This document shows positions 43,621 through 55,433 of a stretch of DNA of 64,000 nt, piece after piece. The stretch's first letter is position 1. Each line of letters starts with the position of its first letter. The notes beneath the pieces are model-generated. The model was not told where the DNA came from. It saw only the letters and a program-made list of their open reading frames with translations, and did not search any database. The position numbers were made by a program, and so were the translations under genes. This stretch comes from Heloderma charlesbogerti (taxonomy: Eukaryota > Chordata > Lepidosauria > Squamata > Helodermatidae): the NCBI GenBank assembly GCA_026122225.1, contig JANEZZ010001491.1:656001-720000 (forward strand), read 5' to 3'.

Positions 43621-44060
43621 TTTGGCAACTGGTACCTCATTTAAACAAACAAACAAGATTGCCTAACTGTTAAATTAGCCTTGGGGCATGTTCCAGATGT
43701 TCTAACTTAGTGGGTTTGGATGTGTTGCTTTCTCTGCACATTCAGTCTCTGCAGTGCACACAGGCCTGGTGTTTCAGGATGCATTGCCCCCCTGTCCGTC
43801 TGCACAACTGGCTTCCATTGGTGAGCATCAGGATATCCAAAACCAAAGTGTTCCTGCCTTTTCCCAGGATACTTCCAATGCTCCCGTGGTGCACTCCAGA
43901 GCTAAATGTGGAGCACAGGAGGCTGCCACATGGACATGCGTCCTTCTTATAAAATATATGAACTTGGTGCTTAAGGCTGCAAATTCTAAGAATGCTTACT
44001 AGGAAGTAAGGGCAGAACTAGATGTTATGCTCAGTACCAGGCTCTTTGTTGTAACATTTA

Positions 44061-44173
44061 GGGTGCAATCCTATGCATGTTTAGACAGAAGAAAGTCCTA
44101 CAGCTATGCTGGCTGCGGAATGCTGGGAGTTGTAGGACTTTCTTCTGTCTAAACATGCATAGGATTGTGCCCC
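44061..44173. mobile_element. GGGTGCAATCCTATGCATG-family MITE, copy 2
   Basis: A near-perfect hairpin. Left GGGTGCAATCCTATGCATGT pairs with right ACATGCATAGGATTGTGCCC, and the inner CAGAAGAAAGTCCTACA pairs with TGTAGGACTTTCTTCTG. TTA precedes and CTA follows, an imperfect 3-bp duplication. Confidence 0.68.
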
Positions 44174-44439
44174 TAGACACATTTAGCCATGTCATTATAT
44201 CATTGTAGCATGTATGGCCTTTCCCCACTCCTGTTCCACATCATTGGCCACCACTAACGGGCGATGGGGTGGCCCAGGCATATGTGCCTAAACATTTTAG
44301 GAGATGGGTGAATTGCTCATTGCACTGGTTGCCCCATGTCGAGCTTACGGTGTAATTGTGCTATAACATCCATTGAAATCAGTGGGCCTTACTTAGCTCT
44401 GAGTGAGCAAGATCGGGGAGTAAATGGGACACAGCACTC

Positions 44440-44535
44440 AGCCCCCTGCTAAGAGAACTTCTGTTAACAGAGCTTCAGCTAAAGAGAGCTTTGGCTATTG
44501 GGCGGTATAGAAATTTAATAAATAAATAAATAAGA
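44440..44535 (+). mobile_element. L2-like LINE 3' tail
   Basis: GCTTTGGCTATTGGGCGGTA, TAGAAATTTAATAAATAAAT is the typical end of reptile L2-type elements. Only about 90 bp are recognisable. Confidence 0.65.
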
Positions 44536-44659
44536 CTTCTTAAATACATTATTTGTTGTTCTGTTGAAGCAAAAGCAAGCACTTTTAATGAAGAAACTAA
44601 ATGGGCTTTGAGGATCATTACGTAGAGAAATGGTCACATAGTATAAGAGCTGATTCACC

Positions 44660-44990
44660 CATATAGTACATCATGCAGCATATTCACATGATCACTGCAG
44701 CCCACTGTGGCTTATTCAAGCCAGGGTGGGCTGTGGTGCATACTGGCAGCCATTGTGAATTTTCAAGCCATGGCAGGCAGTCACTGCAGCTTATTGTGAT
44801 GTCTAAACCCAGGGAGGGTGGGTTGTTGCTGTGGTTAACAGACCACCCACAAACAATGGGTGTTAAGCACAGCAACAACCCACCCTCCCTGGGTTTAGAC
44901 ATCACAATAAGCTGCAGTGACTGCCTGCCATGGCTTGAAAATTCACAATGGCTGCCGGCATATGCCACCACCAAGTGTGTTGTGGTGATC
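44660..44990. mobile_element. Foldback element with a perfect 89-bp inverted repeat
   Basis: The arms 44745-44833 and 44868-44956 are identical as reverse complements over all 89 bases by my base-by-base comparison, with a 34-bp loop. Arm text starts GGCAGCCATTGTGAATTTTC and ends GGGTTGTTGCTGTG. Imperfect pairing continues outward (GGTGCATACT against CATATGCCACC). GGTTGTTGCTGTG and AACAACCCACC words relate it to 33285 and 58070. No ORF beyond symmetric shadow frames. Superfamily unknown. Confidence 0.75.
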
Positions 44991-44999
44991 GTGAGAACC

Positions 45000-46757
45000 A
45001 GCCCAATGTGAGACTTGCCTCCTTTGGAAAGTGTTGGGTTGATTCCAGCAGAAGCTTCCCATGGACAGAAGAGCTCCTTCCATCCGCAGGAAGCTTTTGG
45101 TCTAGCGGAGCTTTTCCGCCAGCAGAACAAAGAAGGAGGAAATCTTTGCGGATGCTCCCCTCCCTGTGTAGTCCCCAGTGTGCCCTGAAAATCTATTACA
45201 GAGCTATCTGGAATGTTTGATCCTTCATGGTTGTTTCATTACAGGCAAGTCATTGTTCGAACACGCATGAGGGAACTCACCCTGGATCACCCAAATTGTA
45301 ATCCAAGTCATGAGATCTGTGAAATCATTTTGTGCCAGAAAGAATGCACTTCTACTGTGTAAGCCAAGACCTACTACTATTTTTCCAGAGCAGTCACCTA
45401 CAGCCAATCATACATTCGTGCCCAACTTCATGGAAGGGTTCAGTTGTCACATCCAGACAGGCCATGTAGTGATTAGGGGAACCATCATATACCTTAAACA
45501 TCAGCCATCCACAGTATCTAACCTTTGTTTGCCATTGAAGTCTAAATTTCAGAAGGCAGAAGCTGCAAAAACTAGTTGGGAGAGGAAGACTCCAGAGATT
45601 GTTGTCCAGGATAGGTTCTGGCCAGAGTGACAGCAGAAGACAGTTGGCCTCAAGAAGCAGGAAGACTTCAGACGAGGCAACTATGCCCGCTATCTTGGAC
45701 TTCTCTAAACTAACCAGAACCAAGATTTTAGGTGAAGCTGAAGTAAGCCTGCCAGAGAAACAGCATCAGTCACAAGAAGCTTAGTGTCCATTGCAAGTGA
45801 TACCTGAGAGACTATGTTCAACCCTTTCATGGAGTCCAGGACCAGAGGAAGAACGTCTAGTCTTGTCCTCTGTGTTATTCTTATCAGGGTATTATCAGGG
45901 TTCCTGATTGCATAGAGAATTCTACTCTCATAAGTAGAACTTCTGTTCAGACCTTTCCAGCTAAACATGGCAAGGTCTGAAGGGGTGGGGGCAGAATGCA
46001 TGGAGATGTAGGGGGCAAGTCCAGTGTGCACGTCCCTGTCCCAATGAAGCGAATGCCTGAATAGGGCTAATAAACTGATAGCATCTAATCGTATACAATA
46101 TTAGTACACATTCTAAGTAATAATACAGGTTGAGGAAGAATTGGAAGATGGGGCACCTAACTCTGGCGTTTTACATCAAAATCTCATAGATAAGTATTTT
46201 AGTTTATATGTGTTCTTTGGTTGCCTATAAAATGGACACCCTTTGTCCTCACTCTCTGAATTTGCCACATCTAGTGCCTTGAGACAGCAGCAGAATGCAT
46301 GAAAATTGCATGGTGACTGAATGCAAAACACCGAAGTTACAGACACTAGAAGCCTGGCTATGTCTCGCAATGAAATGAACAGAAAACAAACAAAACTAAA
46401 TGGGAATTACAAAAGGCTGATTACTCCCAACTCACTAACAAAATGAATATGAGTAATGAAACAACTGAAACATTTAACAGCAAAAACAAATTGAGAAATG
46501 AAACGTTTTTGTCTTGCACTCCCCTACCAGTTTTGGCCCACTTGGTACTGGCTGGGTATTTAGTACAGCAAGAGAGTCACCTGGAAGCCTGGGGTGTAGG
46601 AGTGGCCATTTTCTGTTGACGTAATCCTTTCCGCTCTATCCCTAAGTATCTAGTCCTGATCTGAAAATCACCATAAAAATGACATAGAATACAGAGGTAT
46701 TTTACAATACTTAGTTTATCTTTACAATAACCTTAGGAAACTATATAGGTGGAAAGT
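45000..46757. other. Single-copy DNA
   Basis: Several frames of 60-110 codons overlap on both strands with no family motif. None is called. Confidence 0.4.
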
Positions 46758-46832
46758 GAAGAAGAAGAAGAAGAAGAAGAAGAAGAAGAAGAAGAAGAAG
46801 AAGAAGAAGAAGAAGAAGAAGAAGAAGAAGAA
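46758..46832. repeat. (GAA)25 microsatellite
   Basis: A 75-bp uninterrupted GAA run; purine-only on the plus strand. Confidence 0.98.
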
Positions 46833-46839
46833 TCCTGAA

Positions 46840-48940
46840 CAAGGCCACCCAGCGATCATCATTGCTAATTTGAATCTAAGCCTCCAATAGCCGAACCTAG
46901 TAGCCGAACCTAGCCAAACCTAGCCTCCCCTGCACCACACTGGCTCAAATATCTACACTGAAAAATACCAAACAGGAAAATCTTCAGGTTTGCAAAATCT
47001 TGTCTTCCAACAAACAAAACTTTAGAAAATATTGAAATTTTCCATTTCTTATTTGTTTCTCATACAATGTATATGGCAGGTCTTTGTTCTTTTTCATCAT
47101 GCCTTTATTAACTGTAATTTCAGCTTTGATCCCATGTTGCTGTAGAGGTTTCTGCTCTTGAGCATTCTTCTTGCTGCTTGCTGATGCGATGCTCGCCAAA
47201 TACAGATGATGAATCTACTGTTCGGATACTAATGCTGTATATACCAGTATGAATGCCTCATCTTCCAAGAAATACCAAAGGCAGTTCCAAGAATAGACAC
47301 AGGTTTTGAATACTCCTGTGAGCCTTCAGCGGACTAGTAGCTACAGGTTTGACCTTTATGACATGCTGTTTATTATCATGGGACAAAGGGTGAGTAACGG
47401 TCATCCATTTGCTCAAAATTTGCCAGTCACACAAAGCAAAGCTGTAAATTCATGCACCAAATTGTATTTGTATGGTGGAGATTGAAAAGTAAAAGAAATA
47501 AAATAAACTAGTACTAGAATTTGGGTGCTTGAGGAATTAGATCTTTGCGAGTTCTGGTATGAATTGATCTGATCTATACCTCCCAAACCCAAATGAATGT
47601 ACAGACTGGAACATAGGTATCCACTGGATTTTGCACTTCTCCAAAAGCGCTGACACAGTTATCATCTCAAAAAGATATCAGAAGAATACATTTAACAATT
47701 TGTATTTTATGAGAAGTCTAGGAATGCAAATTTAAGAGAAAATATACTAAGAAATGCCTATTTCAAGAGAAAATACAGATTAAAAATATATATTCAAATA
47801 TGTTTTTAAAGGCAAATTTTCATATGGATTAATTAAAGAACATTCACAGATTAATGCAATAATGGGATGGAATGGATTTATGGGTGAACACATGTTAAAG
47901 TGTGTTCACCCATAGAAACAGAGTGATCCATCAATCCTTAGCTAGAATGCAAGTTTTTAAAGACTTGTCAAGTAATCCAGGACTTAATTCAAGCCAGAGA
48001 TCACCAGAGACTAGGGACTTGTGAAGTGATAAAAGCAGACTGCCTTTTGAGCACATCTACCATGCCTTTTTCTTCACCACCAATCAATTATCACCAGTCA
48101 CCATACTTTTGGAGTAGGGGAAATAGCTTACAGATCTACAGCAATGACTGTATGTCTTATTTTAGAAATTAAACTGAGATAGTTAACTGTGATGGGCTTG
48201 AATGCAAAACAGATAAGGATTGTAAAGCCACTAGGTCAATCATGATGAGTTTACTCTAGTAAAAACTGGGGCTGTAGAGGTGGTATTGTTTTCATTTCTT
48301 TATCTACCAGGTACCTACAGAAGGTGTTTTACAATTAGAAAACACACATGTGCAGTTCTGCCTGAAGGCTCACAATCCAAGTGACGAAACACATGGAAGG
48401 AAAAGGAAGGGAGATGGGGTTTAGAAACTCAGCAAAAAGGTCAACAGTGAAAGTAAGTCTGAGAAAGCCTGAGTTAGGAAAACCAGTCATTTGATTATAA
48501 AAATGAATATCATTTGGGAGAGAACTGCAAAAAGAAGCATCCAAACATAGAAATAATATGTGAGGGAGGGAAGGAGGAAGAGAAGGCTGGTGAGGTCTAA
48601 AAAGGAGACACAGGGATGGATCCAGAGTAGACCCACCACAAATAGAAGATCTCCTTCTGCTAGTGGGCGGGGGGAGTACCAGGATCCGGCAGAGCCTCCC
48701 TGCTGAAGGAAGGAGATGTGGGGGGGGGCAGTGATGTTTGCAGATTCCTTCTTCCCCTTGCAGCCCTGTGTGCCTCCTCACACCCTGTTCTCGAGGGTCC
48801 CCCAACCCTCTGGAACAGGTTTTCTGGGGCAAAAGGGGCTGTAGGGAGGAGGGGGAATAGGTGAAAATTAGCTCTCCCCACTTTCCATTCATGGGATCAT
48901 TGAGTTTGCATAATTCAGTTTGTGCAATTCTGGATCCATC
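46840..48940. other. Single-copy DNA
   Basis: Text around 48660-48880 shares words with 29310-29420 and may be a low-copy repeat. The long minus-strand frame there (48892-48335) is Pro/Ser/Leu-rich with no motif and is not called. Confidence 0.35.
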
Positions 48941-49330
48941 CCATATATTAGAATAATTATTTATTTATCTTATTATATTTTGAATCCATCCAATAACCAA
49001 TGTTTTTTGGGTGGATTACAAACAGTTAAAAGACTAAGACAGAGAGAATGGGAGTGAATATACAGCTGAAGAAGAGATTTAAAAAAATAATGAAAAAAGA
49101 AGAGCAAGGGAATGAAATGATTTAAAGATGATTTAAAACAGAATTTTAAATTTAATATGGAAGATGAACAGAAACCAACTAAGTTCATGAAACCAAGGAA
49201 AGACATGATCAAAGCAATGAGAAAGAAAATAAGATATGTAGTAGCATTCATAATGGAAGCAAAAGGATAGAGATAAAATAAAGGAAAGCCAATCAGGAGA
49301 GCATTGCAATAATCAGAATTAGAGTTCTAA
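48941..49330. repeat. Purine/AT-rich segment, possible old LINE 3' region
   Basis: GTGGATTACAAACAGTTAAA and a long A-rich purine stretch recall the reversed 3' part of old L2-like elements. Weak support. Confidence 0.25.
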
Positions 49331-49377
49331 GTGTGGGGGATGGGATGCTTCTCACTTCTTCTCAGGTGGATATAACT

Positions 49378-49735
49378 GGCTGGGTTCACACAACACAACA
49401 ACCCTCACTCAAGGTTGAGTATGGGGTGAGTGTGGGTTGCCGTTGAACTGTGGGTTGTTGAAACTTGGGTTGCTGTGTTGTATGAACCCAGCCACACCAA
49501 CAAATCATGGTCTGTTAACCACAAACAACCCACAAAGAGAACCCATTATTTGTTTTTGGGCTGTGAACTGTGGGTTGTTCATAGTTAACAAACCATGGTT
49601 TGTTAACATGGCTAGGTTCATGTAACACATCAACCCACATTTCAACAACAATCCACAGTTCAGCGACAACCCACAACCAACCCATACTCAATCTTAAATG
49701 TGGGTTGTGATGTTTTGTGAACCCAGTTAATTGAG
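49378..49735. mobile_element. Palindromic element (CTGGGTTCACACAACACAAC)
   Basis: Ends GGCTGGGTTCACACAACACA and TGTGAACCCAG. Internal complementary words such as ACTGTGGGTTGTTGAAAC and CAACAATCCACAGTTCAGC give a long imperfect foldback of about 355 bp. The centre GGTCTGTTAACCACAAACAA pairs with GTTAACAAACCATGG. No reliable duplication. Confidence 0.55.
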
Positions 49736-49883
49736 TCTGGCCTAATTATTCCACCTCCTTTTCTATCTCACTTTGAAACCATCCCACTTTCTTTCTTTTC
49801 CTCCCACCAGAAACAAAAAGTGACTGAGTGAGTAGTATCCAGAGAAAGAAAAGTACACTTTTTATTAATGATTAAGATCATGA

Positions 49884-50016
49884 AGAGTGCAATGCTATGC
49901 ATGTTTAGACAGAAAGAAGTCCTACAACTCCCAGAATCTCCCAGCCAGCATGGCTTGCTAGGGCATTCTGGGAATTGTAGGACTTCTTTCTCTCTAAACA
50001 TGCATAGCTTTGCACC
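49884..50016. mobile_element. GGGTGCAATCCTATGCATG-family MITE, copy 3
   Basis: Left AGAGTGCAATGCTATGCATG pairs with right CATGCATAGCTTTGCACC; the inner GACAGAAAGAAGTCCTACAA pairs with TTGTAGGACTTCTTTC. Flanked by TGA on both sides (49881-49883 and 50017-50019). Confidence 0.68.
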
Positions 50017-50029
50017 TGAAAATAGCAAC

Positions 50030-51470
50030 ATTTGGCAAGAGACACAACATGAGAAAAGAAAGGAGCAGAATCACATGTAAGAGCTTCTTTATGAACTTGA
50101 GAGGAAGAATGAATAGGAACTCCATCGAGATTAAATGGACAAGAAACCAACTCATTACTTGATAGATATGGCCTAGAGGTGTAGAGAATTGTTGCAGGCT
50201 ATGGGTGATGATCCTCCACCAAATGACCAAAATGTTTATCATGGTGAAGCACTTCAGCAATGAACCCTTGACAATTAGGACAAAGCACATGAAAAATAAA
50301 CAATTTAAACAAATCTCTAGATTCTGAGAAGTATTTGGGGGGGGGGGGTAATAAGAGGAACGTGGCAAGCAAACATAGCAACACACTTAAAAATGGGCAG
50401 TCAGGACTGGCCCTACTGTTAGACAGGGACAGTATGGTGGTCTGCCTCAGATGGCAGATTCTAGGCTACCATTAAAGGGAAGCACTGTTAACTATTTATT
50501 TTTATATTCAGTGATCAAAATACCTGCCTTAAGACCAGACTTAAGGCAATCTCATGTTGGCTAAAACTCCACAAAGCCAGGAAATTGGAAGCTTAGGCTG
50601 ATGCCTTAACAGATGTGCCCCATGATATTGTGCAATGTCACAAATTGTGCTTGCTTACAACTTAACCTCCATGCACCCACACTTTTCCTGAGTCTTTTAG
50701 GCCCAAATCCTGATGGAGAGGAGAGGGATGGAATGTCTGGTGCCAGCAAAGATGCCCCATGCTGTCTTGGTCTTGTCTTGCCTTATGAAGTATCTGAGCC
50801 TCACTATATTGCTAGAGGAATCCTCCTGTGAGTTGATGCATGCCTGTTTGTTAACCTATATGAGACATGGGATTATAGACTCACACTTACTTTTCCTTTG
50901 TTTTAGGTGTACGCTTCAAACAATGAATGCAGGTAACCACATTTGTTAATTAGAACAAATCAAAAGCATAATAGTAAGAATGATCAAAGCTCACAAACTA
51001 AGCTGCCAGCGTTTGAATTATCCAGAAGGTTCCTTGTGCCGAATTATAATAAACCAAGGGTTCTTTCCTACAGTTTATACCGAATTGTGTGGATTTCAAA
51101 TGGAGGTTGAAATTATATTCTGACTTACTAGACAGTAAGTCCCATTAAATAAAATACAAATTACATTTGAGTGAGAAAATATGAAATTAGGAGGTGGCTC
51201 CAGGAACTTGTCCAACCCTGTCAGTAGGGCTTACTTCTAAGTAACTGAAATAGAATTACAGTTTATAGCAGCTGCAGTTCAACTTTGCATTCCTTTCCCC
51301 AAAGCCTTCTTCTGAGTAAGGTTTACATCAAGTATTTGGTTCCCTTGCTTTTCCCCTTCCCTCTCCTCTCTTCAGTGTTCCACCTGACATGCACAAAGTC
51401 AACAGGTGACATTTGCCAACTGTCTTGCTATGTAAATATCTTCCAATGTTATATCTCTTGGAAGATTTTT
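50030..51470. other. Single-copy DNA
   Basis: A G-run near 50338-50348, and a possible fragment of the CAGGGCCGGCCC family at 50400-50470. No gene is supported. Confidence 0.4.
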
Positions 51471-51490
51471 TTTATTACACTTGTTGTTGT

Positions 51491-51751
51491 TCAGTCATTC
51501 AGTCGTGTCCGACTCTTCATGACCCCATGGACCATAGGACGCCAGGCCTTCCTGTCCTGCGCTCTCTCCCAGAGTGTGCTCAAGTCCATATTCATTGCAT
51601 CAGTGATGCTATCTAGCCATCTCATCCTCTGCCGTCCCCTTCTCCTTTTGCCTTCAATCTTTCCCAGCATCAGGGTCTTTTCCAGCGACTTTTCTCTTCG
51701 CATTAGGTGGTCAAAATATTTGAGTTTCAGCTTCAGTATCTGTCCTTCCAA
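51491..51751 (-). pseudogene. BovB ORF, carboxy-terminal segment
   Basis: An 86-codon frame reading EGQILKLKLKYFDHLMRREK, GKRRRGRQRMRWLDSITDAM and ending HGVMKSRTRLND, the BovB carboxy end. It is separated from 52697-53119 by the LTR-like insertion and a short linker. Stop and 3' tail follow immediately. Confidence 0.93.
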
Positions 51752-51857
51752 TGAGCAGTCAGGGTTGATTTCCTTTAGGACTGACTGATTTCACCTCCTT
51801 GCAGTCCAGGGGACTCATAAGAGTCTTCTCCAGCACCACAGTTCAAAAGCATCAATT

Positions 51858-52640
51858 GCGAGCGGAGATGGGTCAAAGAAGAGTCAGACAAAAAGTCTTG
51901 GGTTGGAAATTGGGCCACATTTATTGAAAATATCTGCAAAGGGGAACCTAGGACAGGCAGCTGACTGTGCCAGTGACTAGCTGGCTCTTCTCGGGCAAAA
52001 GCACAGCCAGCTTGAGGGGTGGTGTCGATCTCGCCGCCCCTCCAGACTGCCCCTTCTGGGGGAGGTAGACCTTCCGGTGTCACCCCCAACCCGGTGCCAC
52101 ACAACACCTGGGTGGGTGAGGAGGGTTGGTCTCCCAGGCAACCCTTATCCCCCCTCCAAGCCGCACAACCCCTTCAGGGGGCCTCAGGTGTCACCTGTCA
52201 CCACAAGGTGCCTCTGCATGCACACCATCCCTAATCTCTTTCTGCTTTTGCCCGTCCTAGCCGCCAATTGAAATGTGACCTATGAGAGATTGGACTGCAT
52301 TCGCCTACTGGATGCACCCTAGCCCCAATAACAGTGTGAAGTAGGCAAAAAGACACACAGTAAAAGGCCAATTTTAACTGTGAGCAAAAAATTCCTACAT
52401 GGCTCCCAAAAGGGCAACCAGCATAAACCCACACTACTTAAGGGAGGGTGGGAGGGAGCCGCGAGAGCAAGAGAGCTGGTTTGGGAGGGGGCGCAGAGCT
52501 TAAGAGGGCTCTGCTGACCCCTCCCCTGCCTGGTGGTGCCATGGGGGGGCACCCAATAGGCAGCAGCCAACTCTTCTCACCCCAGCCGCTCACAACGTTC
52601 CCCCCCCTTTTTGCCAGAAAAGCTGGCGCCGGGGTTAGGG
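51858..52640 (-). mobile_element. Probable solo LTR inserted in BovB
   Basis: About 783 bp of sequence unrelated to BovB interrupts its ORF between CAATT (51853-51857) and CATTT (52641-52645), a 5-bp near-duplication with one difference. If one allows one to two bases of overlap, the insert runs TGCGAG..GGGCA, which fits the TG..CA rule. On the minus strand an AATAAATGTGG signal (about 51929-51918) lies close to the 3' end, as in an LTR R/U5. There is no internal coding region, so it would be a solo LTR. The superfamily (Gypsy or ERV-like) cannot be told. Confidence 0.6.
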
Positions 52641-52696
52641 CATTTCTTCAGTGCTCAGCCTTCCTTATAGTCCAGCTCTCACAGCCATACGTTACT

Positions 52697-53119
52697 TCAA
52701 TATGTAGTAACTGGGAAAACCATAGCTTTGATTATGTGAAGCTTTGTTGGCAAGGTGATGTCTCTGCTTCTTACTATGCTGTCTAGGTTTGCCATAGCTT
52801 TCCTCCCAAGGAGCAAGGGTCTTTTAATTTCATGGCTACAGTCACCGTCTGTGGTGATCTTGGAGCCCAAGAAAATAACATCTGTCACTGCTTCCATTTC
52901 TTCCCCTTCTATATGCCAGGAAGTGATGGGGCCAGATGCCATGATCTTCATTTTTTTAATGTTGAGTTTCAAACCAGTTTTTGCGCTCTCCATTTTCACC
53001 CTCAACAAGAGGCTCTTTAGATCCTCTTTGCTTTCTGCCATTAGGGTGGTATCATCTGCGTATCTGAGGTTGTTGATAATTCTCCTGGCAATCTTAATTC
53101 CGACCTGTGATTCATCCAA
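52697..53119 (-). pseudogene. BovB ORF, YADD-box and thumb segment (shifted frame)
   Basis: A 140-codon frame carrying NNLRYADDTTLMAESKEDLK, which holds the two catalytic Asp residues of RT motif C. It is followed by KTGLKLNIKKMKIMASGPIT and FLGSKITTDGDCSHEIKRPL. It continues the RT of the 515-codon frame after a one-base shift. It runs up to the region of the LTR-like insertion, after which the carboxy part resumes at 51751. Confidence 0.92.
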
Positions 53120-54588
53120 CCGGCGTTTCTCATGATGTACTCTGCATATAAGTTAAATAAGCAGGGCAACAATATGCAGCCTTGTCGTACTCCTTTCCCA
53201 ATTTTGAACCAATTGGTTGTTCCATGTCTGGTTCTTACTGTTGCTTCTTGACCCTCATACAGGTTTCTCAGGAGACAGGTAAGGTGGTCTGGTACTCCCA
53301 TCTCTTTAAGAATTTGCCACAGTTTGTTGTGATCCACACAATCAAAGGCTTTAACGTAGTCAATGAAGCAGAAATAGACATTTTTCTGGAATTCTCTTGC
53401 TTTCTCCATGATCCAGCGAATGTTGGCGATTTGATCTCTAGTTCCTCTGCCTCTTCGGAACCCAGCTTGTACTTCCGGTAGTTCTCGGTTCACATACTGC
53501 TGAAGCCTAGCTTGTAGGATTTTGAGCATCACCTTGCTGGCATGTGAAATGAGCACAATTGTACGGTAGTTTGAACACTCTTTGGCATTGCCCTTCTTTG
53601 GAATTGGAATGTAAACTGACCTTTTCCAGTCTTGCGGCCACTGTTGAGTGTTCCAAATTTGTTGGCATATTGTGTGCAGCACTTTAACAGCATCATCTTT
53701 TAGGATTTTAAATAGCTCAGCTGGAATGCTGTCATCTCCGCTAGCTTTGTTGTTAGTAATGCTTCCTAAGGCCCACTTGACTTCACTCTCTAGGATGTCC
53801 AGCTCAAGTTCAGTGACCACACTATCATGGCTATCAGGGACATTCAGATCTTTCCTGTATAGTTCTTCTGTGTATTCTTGCCACCTCTTCTTAATCTCAT
53901 CTGTTTCTGTTAGGTCCCTGCCTTCTTTGTCCTTTATCATGCCCGTCTTTGCACAAAACGTTCCCTTGAGATCTCTGATTTTCTTGAAAAGATCGCTAGT
54001 CTTTCCCATTCTATTGTTTTCCTCAATTTCTTTGCATTGTTCATTTAAGAAGGCCTTCTTGTCTCTCCTTGCTATTCTCTGGAACTCTGCATTCAGTTGG
54101 ATATATCTTCCCCTTTCTCCTTTGCTTTTCGCTTCCCTTCTTTCCTCAGCTACTTGTAAAGCCTCCTCAGACAGCCACTTTGCTTTCTTGCATTTCTTTT
54201 TCTTTGGGATGGACTGAGTTGCTGCCTCCTGAACAATATTACAGACCTCCGTCCATAGTTCCTCACGCACTCTGTCAATCAGGTCTAATCCCTTAAATCT
54301 ATTTCTCACCTCCACTGTATATTCATAAGGGATATGATTGTGGTCATACCTGAATGGTTCAGTGCTTTTCCCTATGTTCTTCAATTTAAACCGAAATTTT
54401 GCAACAAGAAGCTCATGATCTGAGCCACAGTCAGCTCCAGGTCTTGTTTTGACTGACTGTATAGAGCTTCTCCATCTTTGGCTGCAAAGGACATAATCAA
54501 TCTGATTTCGATATTGACCATCTGGTGATGTCCATGTGTAGAGTCGCCTCTTGTGCTGTTGGAAAAGCATGTTTGCTATGATCAGCAT
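53041..54588 (-). pseudogene. BovB ORF, RT-containing open frame (515 codons)
   Basis: The longest open frame of the window. It begins inside the endonuclease carboxy part (RRLYTWTSPDGQYRNQIDYV, with the conserved GSDHELL). It proceeds through a Lys-rich linker, then the reverse transcriptase fingers and palm: GDDSIPAELFK, FCFIDYVKAFDCVDHNKLW (catalytic Asp of motif A) and GVRQGCILLPCLFNLYAEYI (motif B). The frame is lost near 53120 just before the YADD box by an apparent one-base deletion (GCCGG followed directly by TTGGAT). The last 30 or so codons are therefore out of frame. The enzyme nicks and copies its own RNA at the target DNA. The frame is a mobile-element relic, not a host gene. Confidence 0.93.
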
Positions 54589-55433
54589 GTTCTCTTGGCA
54601 AAACTCTATTAGCCTTTGTGCTGCTTCATTTTGTACACCAAGGCCATGCCTGCCTGTTATCCCGGTGATTTCTTGACTTCCTACTTTAGCATTCCAATCC
54701 CCTATGATGAAAAGGACATCTTTTTTTGGTGTTAGTTCTAGAAGGTGTTGTAGGTCTTCATAGAACCGATCAACCTCAGCTTCTTTGGCCTCCGTGGTTA
54801 GGGCATAGACTTGAATTACTGTGCTGTTGAATGGTTTGCCTTGGATTCATACTGAGATCATTCTGTCGCTTTTTAGATTGTACCCCACTACTGCTTTTCC
54901 CACCCTTTTATTGACTATGAGTGCTACTCCATTTCTTCTGAGGGATTCTTGCCCACAGTAGTAGATATGATGGTCACCTGAATTAAATTCGCCCATGCTT
55001 GTCATTTTAGTTCGCTGATTCCCAAGATGTCAATGTTCAATCTTGCCATCTCATGTTTGACCACCTCCAGTTTACCTTGATTCATTGATCTGACATTCCA
55101 AGTTCCTAAACAATATTGTTCTTTACAGCATCGGATTTTCTTTTCACCACCAGACACATCCACAGCTGAGTGTCCTTTCGGCTTTGGCCCAGCCGCTTCC
55201 CTCTTTCTGGAGCTACTTGGAAATATCCTCTGCTCTTCCCCAGTAGTATATTGGACACCTTCCGAGCTGAGGGGCTCATCTTCCGGCGTCATATCTTTTA
55301 GCCTTGTGATACATTCCAGGGGGTTTTCTTGGCGAGAATACTGGAGTGGGTTGCCATTTCCTTCTCCAGTGGACCACATTTTGTCAGAACTCTCTGCCAT
55401 GACCTGTCCATCTTGGGTGGCCCTGCATGGCAT
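54589..55433 (-). pseudogene. BovB ORF, amino-terminal and endonuclease part (broken)
   Basis: A 143-codon frame (55433-55002) covers the amino extension and the start of the APE-type endonuclease, with LGTWNVRSM and LNIDILGISELK. It ends where one G appears to be missing from the expected TGG codon near 55000, shifting frame. Past this, in a different frame, the text continues through GQESLRRNG-like and GDWNAKVG-like sequence. A TGA replaces an expected TGG near 54846. These breaks separate most of the endonuclease from the RT frame. Confidence 0.85.

Noticed and set aside
44673..45130. Two long symmetric frames on opposite strands
   Set aside because: Both are products of the perfect 89-bp inverted repeat.
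48335..48892. 185-codon minus-strand frame
   Set aside because: No motif and biased composition; part of the region shares words with 29310-29420, so it is likely low-copy repeat DNA.
53648..54217. 189-codon plus-strand frame
   Set aside because: It is the antisense shadow of the BovB ORF.
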